In this document: positions 10,160 through 19,000 of the stretch, piece after piece
How positions within the stretch are numbered: the stretch's first letter is position 1
Layout of the letters: the number at the start of each line of letters is the position of its first letter
Source of the DNA: DATMNI01 sp963817515
GTDB lineage: Bacteria; Acidobacteriota; Terriglobia; Bryobacterales; Bryobacteraceae
Length of the DNA stretch: 64,000 nucleotides
Assembly: GCA_963817515.1 (NCBI GenBank)
Contig: CAWFPJ010000035.1
Coordinates: forward strand, 372,001-436,000
Reading direction: 5' to 3'
Program-made: the position numbers and the translations under genes
Notes under the pieces: model-generated
Database searches by the model: none
What the model was told of the DNA's origin: nothing
The model's input: only the letters and a program-made list of their open reading frames with translations

Positions 10160-10510
10160 CTATTCGCGCTCTTTGAGACGGGCAGCTTTGCCCTTCAGAG
10201 CGCGCAGGTAATACAGCTTGGCGCGGCGCACTTTGCCTGTGCGAACCACATCGATGTGGTCGATCACTTTAGCGTGAACCGGGAAGATACGTTCCACACC
10301 CTGGCCGAAGCTGACCTTGCGCACCGTGATGCTTTCGCCCATGCCCGTGCCATTGCGGGCGATGACAGTGCCTTCGAACGCCTGGAGACGTTCCTTGTCG
10401 CCTTCTTTGATCTTGACGTGGACCTTAATGGTATCGCCGGCCCGGAATGTGGGGATGGCGTCGGGCCGTTTGTTCTTGTCGGTAAACTTCTGCAACAGTG
10501 CGTTCTGCAT
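10160..10510 (-). CDS. rplS: 50S ribosomal protein L19
   Basis: 116 aa. Located at the 30S-50S interface of the ribosome. Conserved L19 blocks are evident: FRAGDTIKVHVKIKEGDKER, QAFEGTVIARNGTG, ITVRKVSFGQGVERIFP and VVRTGKVRRAKLYYLR. It lies between trmD and rnhB in the conserved ffh-rpsP-rimM-trmD-rplS order; the 136-base gap from trmD contains an inverted repeat that may act on transcription or RNA processing. Confidence 0.97.
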   Translation of the reverse strand: MQNALLQKFTDKNKRPDAIPTFRAGDTIKVHVKIKEGDKERLQAFEGTVIARNGTGMGESITVRKVSFGQGVERIFPVHAKVIDHIDVVRTGKVRRAKLYYLRALKGKAARLKERE

Positions 10511-10574
10511 GACAATTTCCTTAAACTTCTATCTTATACGAATTGTGTGGGTCCCGCACGTTTCGTAAACTGAA

Positions 10575-10637
10575 GCCACGAATGGACACGAATACGCGCT
10601 CTATTTTCATGCGTGTTCATTCGTGTCTATTCGTGGC
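10575..10637. repeat. inverted repeat with CACGAAT subrepeats
   Basis: In the trmD-rplS gap, the left arm 10575-10593 (GCCACGAATGGACACGAAT) and right arm 10619-10637 are complementary over 19 positions, with a single G-T pair. Each arm itself holds CACGAAT twice, nine bases apart. The 25-base loop is CG-rich at both ends. It looks like a dispersed palindromic element rather than a classical terminator, because no T-run follows. Confidence 0.75.
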
Positions 10638-10646
10638 CCAATTCTC

Positions 10647-11342
10647 TCACCGCCCCATTAAATCCGGCCGCAGGCGGCTGGTTTTTTCGAGCGCTGTGCT
10701 TTTCCGGAATTGCCGGATTTCCTCATGATTTCCGTTCAACAGCACCTCGGGCGCTTTCCATCCGCGGAATTCCGCCGGACGGGTCCAGTGCGGACAATCC
10801 AGCAGCCCCTCGCCATGCCCCGTTTCCTGAAAAGAATCGAACACCGCGGAACTCTGGTTTCCCAGCACTCCCGGCAGCAGCCGCGCCACCGTATCCACTA
10901 CTACCGCGGCCGCCAATTCGCCGCCGCTCAACACGTAATTCCCGATCGAGATCTCTTCGTCTGCCAGGTGTTCCGCCACGCGTTCATCCACGCCCTCGTA
11001 ACGGCCGCAGATCAGCAGCAGTTCGCGTTCGCCGCACAGCCGGTTGGCCATCGCCTGATCGAACATCGCGCCTTGCGCCGAAAGCAACAGCACCTTTTGG
11101 CCGGGCATACGCTGGGGCCAGACGGATTCCACGGCCAGAAAAATCGGCTCCGGCTTGAGCACCATACCTTCGCCTCCACCGAAGGGGCGGTCATCCACGG
11201 TCTTATGCCGGTCGTTGGTCCAATCGCGCAGGTTGTGGATCCGGATATCCAGCAGCCCGGTGTCTTTGGCCCGCTTGACCACGCCATGCGCGAACGGCCC
11301 CTCGAAAAACTCGGGGAAAATCGTCAGCACATGAAAAATCAC
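10647..11342 (-). CDS. trmD: tRNA (guanine-N1-)-methyltransferase
   Basis: Makes m1G37 in tRNAs with SAM, preventing +1 frameshifting in translation. Family motifs: FEGPFAHGVVKRA, DDRPFGGGEGMVLKPEP, LLLICGRYEGVDERV and the trefoil-knot SAM site EISIGNYVLSGGELAA. 231 aa, normal. Lies between rimM and rplS. It is intact, which matters when considering why so many other genes in this window show +1 frameshifts: the main enzyme guarding against such slippage is here and looks complete. Confidence 0.97.
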   Translation of the reverse strand: MIFHVLTIFPEFFEGPFAHGVVKRAKDTGLLDIRIHNLRDWTNDRHKTVDDRPFGGGEGMVLKPEPIFLAVESVWPQRMPGQKVLLLSAQGAMFDQAMANRLCGERELLLICGRYEGVDERVAEHLADEEISIGNYVLSGGELAAAVVVDTVARLLPGVLGNQSSAVFDSFQETGHGEGLLDCPHWTRPAEFRGWKAPEVLLNGNHEEIRQFRKSTALEKTSRLRPDLMGR

Positions 11343-11378
11343 GGTTAGGTCAAATCCTTTAAGCCCGATTCCGATCCT

Positions 11379-11954
11379 TCAACCCCGGTTCAGGTCTTTC
11401 AATCCCTCGGGCAATTCTACCGCGATGCGTTTGGCCGCAGGGTCAATCTCCACGCAGATAGATCGCGCAAACGGGATCAACAGATCGCCATCCACCACCA
11501 GCAGACCCGAACCGCCGCCGTCATCCCACCGGGTAACGCGCCCCAGCGATTCGCCGGTGCGCCGGTCCACCACTTCGCAGCCCAGAAGGTCAGACTCAAA
11601 GTATTCTCCCGGCTCAAGCGGAATCCGTTGGCTCAGGGGCACACGGACTTCCGCCCCGTTCAAGCGCTCCGCATCCTCAATGCTGTCCACACCCTGAAAC
11701 TTGAAGATCAGCACGCCATTGTGGAACCAGGTGGTTTCCACTTCGAGGCGGTCGCCTTCCGCGGCGTGCCCTGCGCCGAATAGAAAAACCTCGCGCAGCT
11801 CGCTATAGCGTTCGGGTTTACTGCTGAGAGCCAGGGCGGTTACTTCGCCGCGAAGGCCCCGCGTTTTTCCGAGGAGAGCGACTGCAACCCACCCCGGGGC
11901 CGGTTCAGGATGGGCCTGGTTCACTCCACCCTGGTTCACTCCACTCCGGTTCAC
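11379..11954 (-). CDS. rimM: 16S rRNA processing protein RimM
   Basis: Assists maturation of the 30S head and binds S19. RimM N domain (VAVALLGKTRGLRGEVTALA) and PRC-barrel C domain (GEYFESDLLGCEVVDRRTGE, DLLIPFARSICVEIDPAAKR, VELPEGL) are recognisable. The GTG start at 11954 overlaps the stop of the KH gene (GTGA). The first 13 residues come from a 15-bp tandem repeat, so two further in-frame GTG codons at 11939 and 11924 could also serve as starts; the conserved domain begins after all three. Confidence 0.95.
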   Translation of the reverse strand: MNRSGVNQGGVNQAHPEPAPGWVAVALLGKTRGLRGEVTALALSSKPERYSELREVFLFGAGHAAEGDRLEVETTWFHNGVLIFKFQGVDSIEDAERLNGAEVRVPLSQRIPLEPGEYFESDLLGCEVVDRRTGESLGRVTRWDDGGGSGLLVVDGDLLIPFARSICVEIDPAAKRIAVELPEGLKDLNRG

Positions 11955-11957
11955 TCC
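11918..11957. repeat. 15-bp tandem repeat, three copies, over the rimM start
   Basis: GGTTCACTCC recurs at 11918, 11933 and 11948 with an exact 15-base period. On the coding strand each copy reads GGAGTGAACC, carrying both a GGAG and a GTG codon, so the start region of rimM has been triplicated in frame. Confidence 0.8.
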
Positions 11958-12181
11958 AGGATTTCCAGCGTGAAACGGCGGTTGAGCTTCATTCCCGCCG
12001 CACCCAGGATGGTGCGGATGGAACGCGCCGTGCGGCCCTGTTTGCCGATGACTTTCCCAAGATCGCTGGGCGCCACTCTCAACTCCAGAACGGTTACCTG
12101 CTCACCTTCCACCACGTTCACCGCCACTTCTTCGGGGATGTCTACGAGAGCTTTCGCGATGTCTTCAATCAACTGCTTCAT
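11951..12181 (-). CDS. khpA: KH-domain RNA-binding protein (KhpA-like)
   Basis: 76 aa, essentially one KH domain. The GxxG loop is seen in LGKVIGKQGRTARSIRTIL, the RNA-contacting element. In Firmicutes the homologue KhpA pairs with KhpB/Jag in RNA binding and cell-division control; the role here is inferred. It sits between rpsP and rimM, the usual position, and its stop overlaps the rimM start. Confidence 0.92.
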   Translation of the reverse strand: MKQLIEDIAKALVDIPEEVAVNVVEGEQVTVLELRVAPSDLGKVIGKQGRTARSIRTILGAAGMKLNRRFTLEILE

Positions 12182-12290
12182 TCACCCCGCCTCCCATCAT
12201 CATGGTACCCGAACAGGGTCTCGAAGATGACGTTACAACAAGCGTTGTGGTTCGGTTCCTAACACTTAAGAGGCCATTTCCGGCCTTCGT

Positions 12291-12542
12291 TCAGGCTGCC
12301 GGTGGGACGATTGGGTTTTTCTCCACCAATCGCTTTACAGTGTGAGACATCTGCGCACCGCTCTTGGTCCAATGGTCCAGGCGGTCATGCTTCAACAATA
12401 CTTGCGGCGGACTGGTGAGCGGGTTGTAGTGGCCCACCACCTCCAGGTTGCGGCCGTTGCGGGCACACTCTTTTTCAATCACGACTACACGATAAAACGG
12501 CTTCTTTTTGGCGCCAAACCGCGCCAGGCGAATCATCAGCAT
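12291..12542 (-). CDS. rpsP: 30S ribosomal protein S16
   Basis: 83 aa. Canonical S16 opening MIRLARFGAKKKPFYRVVV preceded by two residues (start ML), followed by GHYNPLT and the DRLDHWTKSGAQMSHTV segment. A 109-base gap separates it from the KH gene and 25 bases from ffh upstream. Part of the signal-recognition/translation operon. Confidence 0.97.
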   Translation of the reverse strand: MLMIRLARFGAKKKPFYRVVVIEKECARNGRNLEVVGHYNPLTSPPQVLLKHDRLDHWTKSGAQMSHTVKRLVEKNPIVPPAA

Positions 12543-12567
12543 CTGTACTCCAAACGAAATTTTTCAA

Positions 12568-13932
12568 CTAACCGGGAAAATCGCCAAACGGAAACCCGCC
12601 CGGCATCTTCATCTTACCGAGTTTCTTTCCCATAAAACCGCCAGAGAATGTCTTCATCATCTTCTTGGCTTGCGCGTACTGCTTCAACAACTGGTTGACT
12701 TCCTGCACCGATGTCCCGCTGCCCTTGGCGATTCTCCGCCGGCGGCTTCCGTTGACGATCATGTGATTGTCGCGCTCCCGCGGCGTCATGGAATCGATGA
12801 TCGCCACCACGCGATTGATTTCTTTCTCGTCAACCTTCACGTCTTTCAGTTCTTTGAGAATCCCCACCTTGGGCATCATGCCGAGCAGCGATTCCAGAGG
12901 CCCCAGCTTGCGGATCTGCCGCAACTGGTCGCGGAAATCCTCCAGCGTGAAATCGTTCTGCATGAGCTTGCGCTGCATCTCGACTGCCTGCTTCTTGTCG
13001 ATAGCCTCCTCCGCCTTCTCAATGAAGGAAAGGATGTCGCCCATGCCCAGAATGCGATTGGCCGCGCGGTCCGGGTGAAACGGCTCGAGCGCGTCCAGCT
13101 TTTCGCCCACGCCGACGAACTTCAGGGGCTGCCCGGTGACGTGCCGTATGGAAAGCGCCGCGCCGCCGCGCGCATCGCCATCCATCTTAGTGAGAATCAC
13201 GCCGGTGATTCCCAGGCGCTTGTGGAACTCGTCCGCCGATTTCACCGCGTCCTGTCCGGTCATGGCGTCGGCCACGAACAGGATCTCCACGGGGTTAAGC
13301 TGCTGCTTCAACTGCTGCAGCTCCGTCATCAGGTCTTCGTCAATGTGCAGGCGGCCGGCGGTATCCACCAGCAGCACGTCGCGGCCGGAATTAGCGCTTT
13401 CTCTGCGCGCCGATTTCGCCAGATCCAGGGGTTCGGTTTCGCCGGGCGCCCCTTCGTATATCGGCTGGCCGATGTCGCGCGCCACAATTTTCAATTGCTC
13501 GCGCGCCGCTGGCCGGTAGACGTCCACCGAAACCAGCATGGGCCGGTGTCCGTTTTTCGAGAGCCAGCGCGCCAGCTTGCCGGTGGAGGTGGTCTTGCCT
13601 GAACCCTGCAGCCCCACGATCAGGAACACGCTGGGCGGCTCATTCGCAAACCGCAGCTTGGCTTCGTGGCTGCCCAGGATCTTGATCAGTTCCTCTTGAA
13701 CGATCTTGATGACCTGCTGGGAAGGCGAAAGCGCGGCCAGCACCTCTTCGCCGACAGCCTTCTCCTTGATGTTTTCGATGAGCTGTTTGACAACCTTGAA
13801 ATTGACGTCGGCCTCAAGAAGCGCCATGCGGATTTCGCGCAGGGCGGCCTCCATGTTTTCGGGCGAGAGCTTACCCTGACCGCGCAGGTTCTTGAAAACC
13901 CGCTGCAATTTGTCTGAGAGGTTGTCGAACAT
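12568..13932 (-). CDS. ffh: signal recognition particle protein Ffh (SRP54)
   Basis: GTPase that delivers nascent inner-membrane proteins to FtsY and SecYEG with 4.5S RNA. N domain, then the G domain with GLQGSGKTTSTGKLA (G1), DTAGRLHIDEDLM (G3) and TKMDGDARGGAALS (G4/G5 region), then the methionine-rich M domain ending in GGFMGKKLGKMKMPGGF. 454 aa, normal length. First classical gene of the ffh-rpsP-khpA-rimM-trmD-rplS-rnhB cluster; preceded by the cold-shock gene only 6 bases away. Confidence 0.97.
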   Translation of the reverse strand: MFDNLSDKLQRVFKNLRGQGKLSPENMEAALREIRMALLEADVNFKVVKQLIENIKEKAVGEEVLAALSPSQQVIKIVQEELIKILGSHEAKLRFANEPPSVFLIVGLQGSGKTTSTGKLARWLSKNGHRPMLVSVDVYRPAAREQLKIVARDIGQPIYEGAPGETEPLDLAKSARRESANSGRDVLLVDTAGRLHIDEDLMTELQQLKQQLNPVEILFVADAMTGQDAVKSADEFHKRLGITGVILTKMDGDARGGAALSIRHVTGQPLKFVGVGEKLDALEPFHPDRAANRILGMGDILSFIEKAEEAIDKKQAVEMQRKLMQNDFTLEDFRDQLRQIRKLGPLESLLGMMPKVGILKELKDVKVDEKEINRVVAIIDSMTPRERDNHMIVNGSRRRRIAKGSGTSVQEVNQLLKQYAQAKKMMKTFSGGFMGKKLGKMKMPGGFPFGDFPG

Positions 13933-13938
13933 GAAACC

Positions 13939-14367
13939 TTATGCTGCCGGCTCGGCGGGTGGGATGCGGATGCTGCTGGCCGCCATTTTGCCAGTGCGGT
14001 CCATGCCCAATTCATACATCACTCGCGTGCCGGGACGGAGGTCGGTGGCCAGGCCCTCAGCCAGGCGTGAGACGTGAAAGAAAATATCGCGTCCGCCATC
14101 GTCCGGCCGCAAGAAACCGAAGCCCTTGGCTTCGAAGTAGGTGACCACGGCGCCGCTCTGTTCGCCGGTGGGCGCTTCTCCCGTGGCGTCACCCGCCTCC
14201 GCGGCGGCTTGCGCCGGCCGGCTGGATTTGTCTCCGACCCCTTGCTTGATTAAAGCAAGATCGGCTTCCGACCAATTGTCAGCCGGCGGCTTGGCGTCGG
14301 ATGGCATCTTAAGGTCCGGATTGCGTTTCCGGGCATCTTCAAATAACCGTTTTTGACGTGCGTTCAA
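13939..14367 (-). CDS. cold-shock-domain protein with N-terminal extension
   Basis: 142 aa. The C-terminal half is a cold-shock/S1-like OB fold: GAVVTYFEAKGFGFLRPDDG (RNP1-like KGFGFL) and DIFFHVSRL (RNP2-like IFFHVS). The first 65 residues are charged and probably disordered except for a WSEADLALIKQG helix. Such proteins bind single-stranded RNA. Tight spacing to ffh suggests shared transcription. Confidence 0.88.
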   Translation of the reverse strand: MNARQKRLFEDARKRNPDLKMPSDAKPPADNWSEADLALIKQGVGDKSSRPAQAAAEAGDATGEAPTGEQSGAVVTYFEAKGFGFLRPDDGGRDIFFHVSRLAEGLATDLRPGTRVMYELGMDRTGKMAASSIRIPPAEPAA

Positions 14368-14394
14368 CGAATGTTTCCTCGAATGCCGGCGGTC

Positions 14395-14622
14395 TTAAAC
14401 CGTCGCTGGTGTGGCTTTCTTCCTGCGGGTCCCCTTCTTCTCGGCGGGAGGCTGCCGGTCGCTCTTCTTTAGACTGCCCATCACCATGGTGGTGACGAAT
14501 TTCTTCTCACCGTGGTCGTCGAACTTGATCACGATGCGCTCATCGCTGCTGGACATCACGGTTCCCAGGCCGAACTTCAGGTGTTCGACTTGGGCACCCT
14601 GGTTAAAATTGTTGGAAGCCAT
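14395..14622 (-). CDS. small Tudor-like protein (UvrD/PcrA C-terminal-type domain)
   Basis: 75 aa. The pattern VEHLKFGLGTVMSS ... ERIVIKFDDHGEKKFVTTMV matches the SH3/Tudor-like fold found at the C terminus of PcrA/UvrD helicases, which binds RNA polymerase; here it stands alone with a basic tail (KKGTRRKKATPATV). Function is unknown; nucleic-acid or RNA polymerase binding is inferred from fold similarity. It is the most upstream gene of the minus-strand block, so the block promoter probably lies in 14623-14760. Confidence 0.75.
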   Translation of the reverse strand: MASNNFNQGAQVEHLKFGLGTVMSSSDERIVIKFDDHGEKKFVTTMVMGSLKKSDRQPPAEKKGTRRKKATPATV

Positions 14623-14933
14623 AGATTACCTAAGGTTTACTCCTCGGATGGATTGCGGGGGACAGAGTCGCCGATGGCGTGCCGATAATTGAGGATGCAG
14701 TGGTCGGGCAGAAATAACACAATGATTCTGCATAACATCTTAGCAAATCGGGTGCCAACTCCGCAAATGTGCCAATTTCGTGCCCCCCGATCCTCGCCAC
14801 TGTGAGCAATTCTGAGCAGACACGCCGCCTCCGGAATGGTTAAATCAGCGCATAAGCCGGTTTCAGGAGTCTATGCTGTTGCGGTTGCAGAGGCGGTGCG
14901 TCGAGGGGGCAAGAACCCCGATGGACATCAACC
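14623..14933. other. intergenic region, presumed promoter of the minus-strand block
   Basis: Between the divergent small Tudor-like gene and a gene remnant. Short ORFs here show no protein-like composition. I could not pick a convincing sigma-70 promoter pair. Confidence 0.4.
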
Positions 14934-15433
14934 GATGGATTGGTCACTTTGCAGACCCTGGGCTATGGAGGAGGAACCAACGTCGCCGGCGAGACCATCC
15001 TGCCCGGCGGATTTGAACCGATCCTCCAGATCTACACTTCCGGCGGTAGCGTTGTCGGTGGGGAGATCAACCCGGGATCCGAAGGCGGCTCTTGCGCCCC
15101 GCCGGTGCCCGACTTCTTCCAGGACGCCTATGCCCTCGGTCATTTCCTAAATGCAGGAGCTATATCCTTGCCCTGACACAGAGCCCCAACAGGCCCAATG
15201 GGAGTCTTAGCGACGGCTTTTTTTTCGACGGCGGCGATAACCGAAGCTTCGATTGCGGGTTCGTCGGCTCATTCAGCTTTCCGGGGAATGCAAACTGGGC
15301 CGTCGATATTCTTGGCGTTACCGCAGCCAGCGAAGAACTGGCCGTGGAGGAGCCGAACTCGGCCCTGCTGCCGGCCGTGGCCGTTGTGCTGGTCGGCCTC
15401 GGTACGCTGCGAAGGCCCCAAGACCTGCCAGTA
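14934..15433 (+). pseudogene. remnant of a DVUA0089-like secreted protein with decayed PEP-CTERM tail
   Basis: The first part reads TDGLVTLQTLGYGGGTN and ends near ALGHFLNAG; the frame then changes at about 15155-15165 into SYILALTQSPNRPNG, DGFFFDGGD and NWAVDILGV, the typical order of DVUA0089-type exported domains. The shift needs one missing base (not an extra base, unlike the other frameshifts here). No start codon or signal peptide precedes it, and the tail VEEPNSALLPAVAVVLVGLG resembles a worn PEP-CTERM anchor that runs past its basic residues without a stop. I read it as a genuine pseudogene. Confidence 0.65.
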
Positions 15434-16065
15434 ACCCTAACTGTAATCCACTGGAAGTTTTGCCCATGCCGCAGCGTTGGTGGCCCTGCATCGCAAGTAG
15501 GTGCCACTGATATGACATGATTCGCCGCGTGACCCATTGCGTTCTTGAACTTATACGGTCTTAGTGGCGGACTGTGAGTGCAGCGCGACACGATAGTACT
15601 AGTAATACTGGCTGATAACTCTAAAAGAGGCAGTCAGTGATAGGTGCCGCATCGCCGGAAACCAGATTTTGTTACAGCGACAGTAACCAGTGATATCAGT
15701 TGATGCAAGCACGAGTGACATCTGTGCTAATAATGGAAACACTCTGTTGCCGCAGGACTCAAGTGCAAAACGGTCCACGAAGTTCATACGTTGTTCAGAT
15801 TCCAAAGAACGATCGGAATCTGCCGAACGAGAGCGGGCGATTTCGGGTTCCAATTATTTCCGCCAAGTTGAGTGATTTCGAACAGACACGACGCCATCAA
15901 GGACGCTTTAATCGTTGTTCAGGACTCAAAGAGAAACCACTGACCGATATTCCAACGCTTAGTCAACGTGGTTGAATCGCACAGGCATATAAGCCATAAG
16001 ACGGTCTCCGGCGAAGGGCTGGCTTTGTTTCTTGTTGTGATTCCAATTTGTTCGGGAGAGAGATC
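15434..16065. other. intergenic region, no gene recognised
   Basis: Only short ORFs without protein-like composition. A hairpin-capable segment lies at 15797-15825 (AGATTCC / GGAATCT, flanked by GTTC / GAAC). The promoter of the large LamG gene is presumably in the last 150 bases; none stands out. Confidence 0.4.
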
Positions 16066-19000
16066 GTGAGTTCATCACTGACTAAACATATGTCCAGCTA
16101 TGGGGTTGCAATCGCCATCGGCAGCTTCTCGATAGTCGCATTTTGCCTGACATGGTTGGCTCCGCAGCGTGCATCAGCGCAGGCAAGCGGTCTGGTCGCC
16201 GCTTATTCTTTTGACGAGGGGGCCGGAACAACGGTCACAGACCTCTCAGGTAATGGGAATACGGGTACTATCATCGGCGCGGTCTGGACGACGGCCGGAA
16301 AGTTTAACAAGGCACTGTCTTTCGACGGAGTGAGCAGCTATGTCGATCTCGGCAACGCCCCTTCGCTCCAATTGACTGGTAGCATGACGTGGAGTGCGTG
16401 GATCAATACCGCTGCGAATTCGACAGTCGACGGTCAGATCATTGCTAAGTCGGATGGTGGGCCCGGCTGGCAGCTCAAAACGAGTCCGGACACGGGCGCA
16501 CGGCAATTTGGAGCTGCCGTGTCCGGTAACAGCTCTTCCCGCACCCAGCGGTATAGTAAGACCGTTCCTGCGTTGAATACCTGGTATCACGTAGCGGGAG
16601 TCTACAATGCCTCTGCAAGCACGCTCGATGTCTACGTGAACGGGGTTTTGGACGACGGAATATTGGTGGGAACCGTTCCGGCTTTTCAGCTGAACTCGAG
16701 TGTCAACGCGAATATTGGCCGGCGGACCGGAGGATTCTATTTCAACGGAGTGATCGATGAAGTGCGCATCTACAACCGGGCACTGGCACAGTCGGAAATC
16801 CAAGCCGAGATGAATACGCCATTAGGGGTTGGGGTTTCAGACACGCAGGCGCCCACGACGCCCGCCACACTGACAGCAGCGGCAGCAAGTGCGACTCAGA
16901 TCAACTTAAGTTGGACGGCATCGACGGACAATGTAGCGGTGACCGGGTACCGGGTGGAGCGGTGCCAGGGCGTGGGGTGCGTGACCTTTGCGCAGATTGC
17001 AGCACCCACGGGGATCGGGACGACCTACAGTAACACCGCTCTGACAACCGGTACCAGTTATAGCTATCGGGTGCGGGCGACGGATGCGGCGGGCAACCTG
17101 AGTGGTTATTCGCCTATTGCGACCGCGACGACACCCGATACGCAGGCACCCACGGCGCCTGGCACGCTGACGGCGGCGGCGGTAAGTACCAGTCAGATCA
17201 ACTTGAGTTGGGCGGCATCGACGGACAACCTAGCGGTGACTGGCTACAGAGTGGAGCGGTGCCAGGGCGTGGGGTGCGTGACCTTTGCGCAGATTGCAGC
17301 ACCGACGGGGATCGGGACGACCTACAGTGATACCGCTCTGACAGCCGGCACCAGTTACAGCTATCGGGTGCGGGCGACGGATGCGGCGGGTAACCTGAGC
17401 CCATACTCAAATACGGCAAGCGCGACGACGACGGCGACGATTTCAGGTCTGGTGGGCGCGTATTCGTTCAACGCGGGAACGGGTACCAGTGTGGCCGATG
17501 CATCCGGAAACAGCAACACAGGCACGATAGTTGGCGCAAGCTGGACCGCTGGCGGCAAATACGGAAGCGCCCTCTCTTTCAACGGAAGCAGCAGTTACAT
17601 TGACCTCGGCAACCCCGCGGTACTCGGGCTGACGGGCAGCATGACGGTGAGCGCCTGGATCAATGCCGCTGCGAATCCCCCTAACGATGGCATCATCATC
17701 GCGAAGTCGGACAGCACGTCCGGATGGCAGCTCAAGACCAGTGCGGATACAGGTGTACGCCAATTTGGCGTTGCCGTGTCCGGTAACAGCTCTTCCCGCA
17801 CCCAGCGGTATAGTAAGACCGTTCCTGCGTTGAATACCTGGTATCACGTAGCAGGAGTCTACAATGCCTCTGCAAGCACGCTCGATGTCTACGTGAACGG
17901 GGTTTTGGACAGCGGAGTATTGGTGGGAACCGTTCCGGCCTCGCAGTTGAACTCGAGTGTCAACGTGAATATTGGCCGGCGGACTGGAGGATACTATTTC
18001 AACGGAGTAATCGACGAAGTGCACGTCTACAATCGCGCGCTGGCACAGTCGGAAATCCAGGCCGACATGAATACGCCATTAGGGGTTGTGGTTTCAGACA
18101 CGCAGGCGCCCACGGCGCCAGGCACGCTGACGGCGGCGGCGGCAAGTACCAGTCAGATCAATCTGAGTTGGGCGGCATCGACGGACAACGTAGCGGTGAC
18201 CGGGTACAGAGTGGAGCGCTGCCAGGGCGCGGCGTGCTCGACCTTTGCGCAGATTGCGGCACCGGCGGGGACCGGGACGACCTATAGCGACACGGCTCTG
18301 ACAGCCGGCACCAGTTACAGCTATCGGGTGCGGGCGACGGATGCGGCGGGTAACCTGAGTGGTTATTCGCCCATTGCCAACGCGACAACACAGTCGGCCG
18401 CCGACACGCAGACGGCCACGGCGCCGGGCACGCTGACGGCGACGGCGGCAAGTTCCAGTCAGATCAATCTGAGTTGGGCGGCATCGACAGACAATGTAGC
18501 GGTGACCGGGTACAGGGTGGAGCGCTGCCAGGGTGCGGGGTGCGCGACCTTTGCGCAGATTGCGGCACCGGCGGGGACCGGAACGACCTACATCGACACG
18601 GCTTTGACAGCCGGCACCAGTTACAGCTATCGGGTGCGGGCCACAGATGCGGCGGGCAACCTGAGCCCATACTCAAATACGGCAAGCGCGACGACGACTG
18701 CGGCGACGATTTCGGGTCTGGTGGGCGCCTATTCGTTCAACGAAGGAACCGGTACCAGTGTGGCCGATGCATCCGGAAACAGCAACACAGGCACGATAGT
18801 TGGCGCGAGCTGGACGGCTGGCGGCAAATACGGAAGCGCCCTTTCTTTCGACGGAAGTAGCAGTTACATCGACCTCGGCAACCCTGCCGCACTCGGGATG
18901 ACAGGGAGCATGACAGTGAGCGCCTGGATCAACGCTGCTTCGAATCCACCCGACGATGGCATCATCGTCGCGAAGTCGGACGGCGCATTAGGTTGGCAGT

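Noticed and set aside
12508..13602. 364-codon plus-strand frame opposite ffh
   Set aside because: Shadow of a highly conserved gene; no domain of its own.
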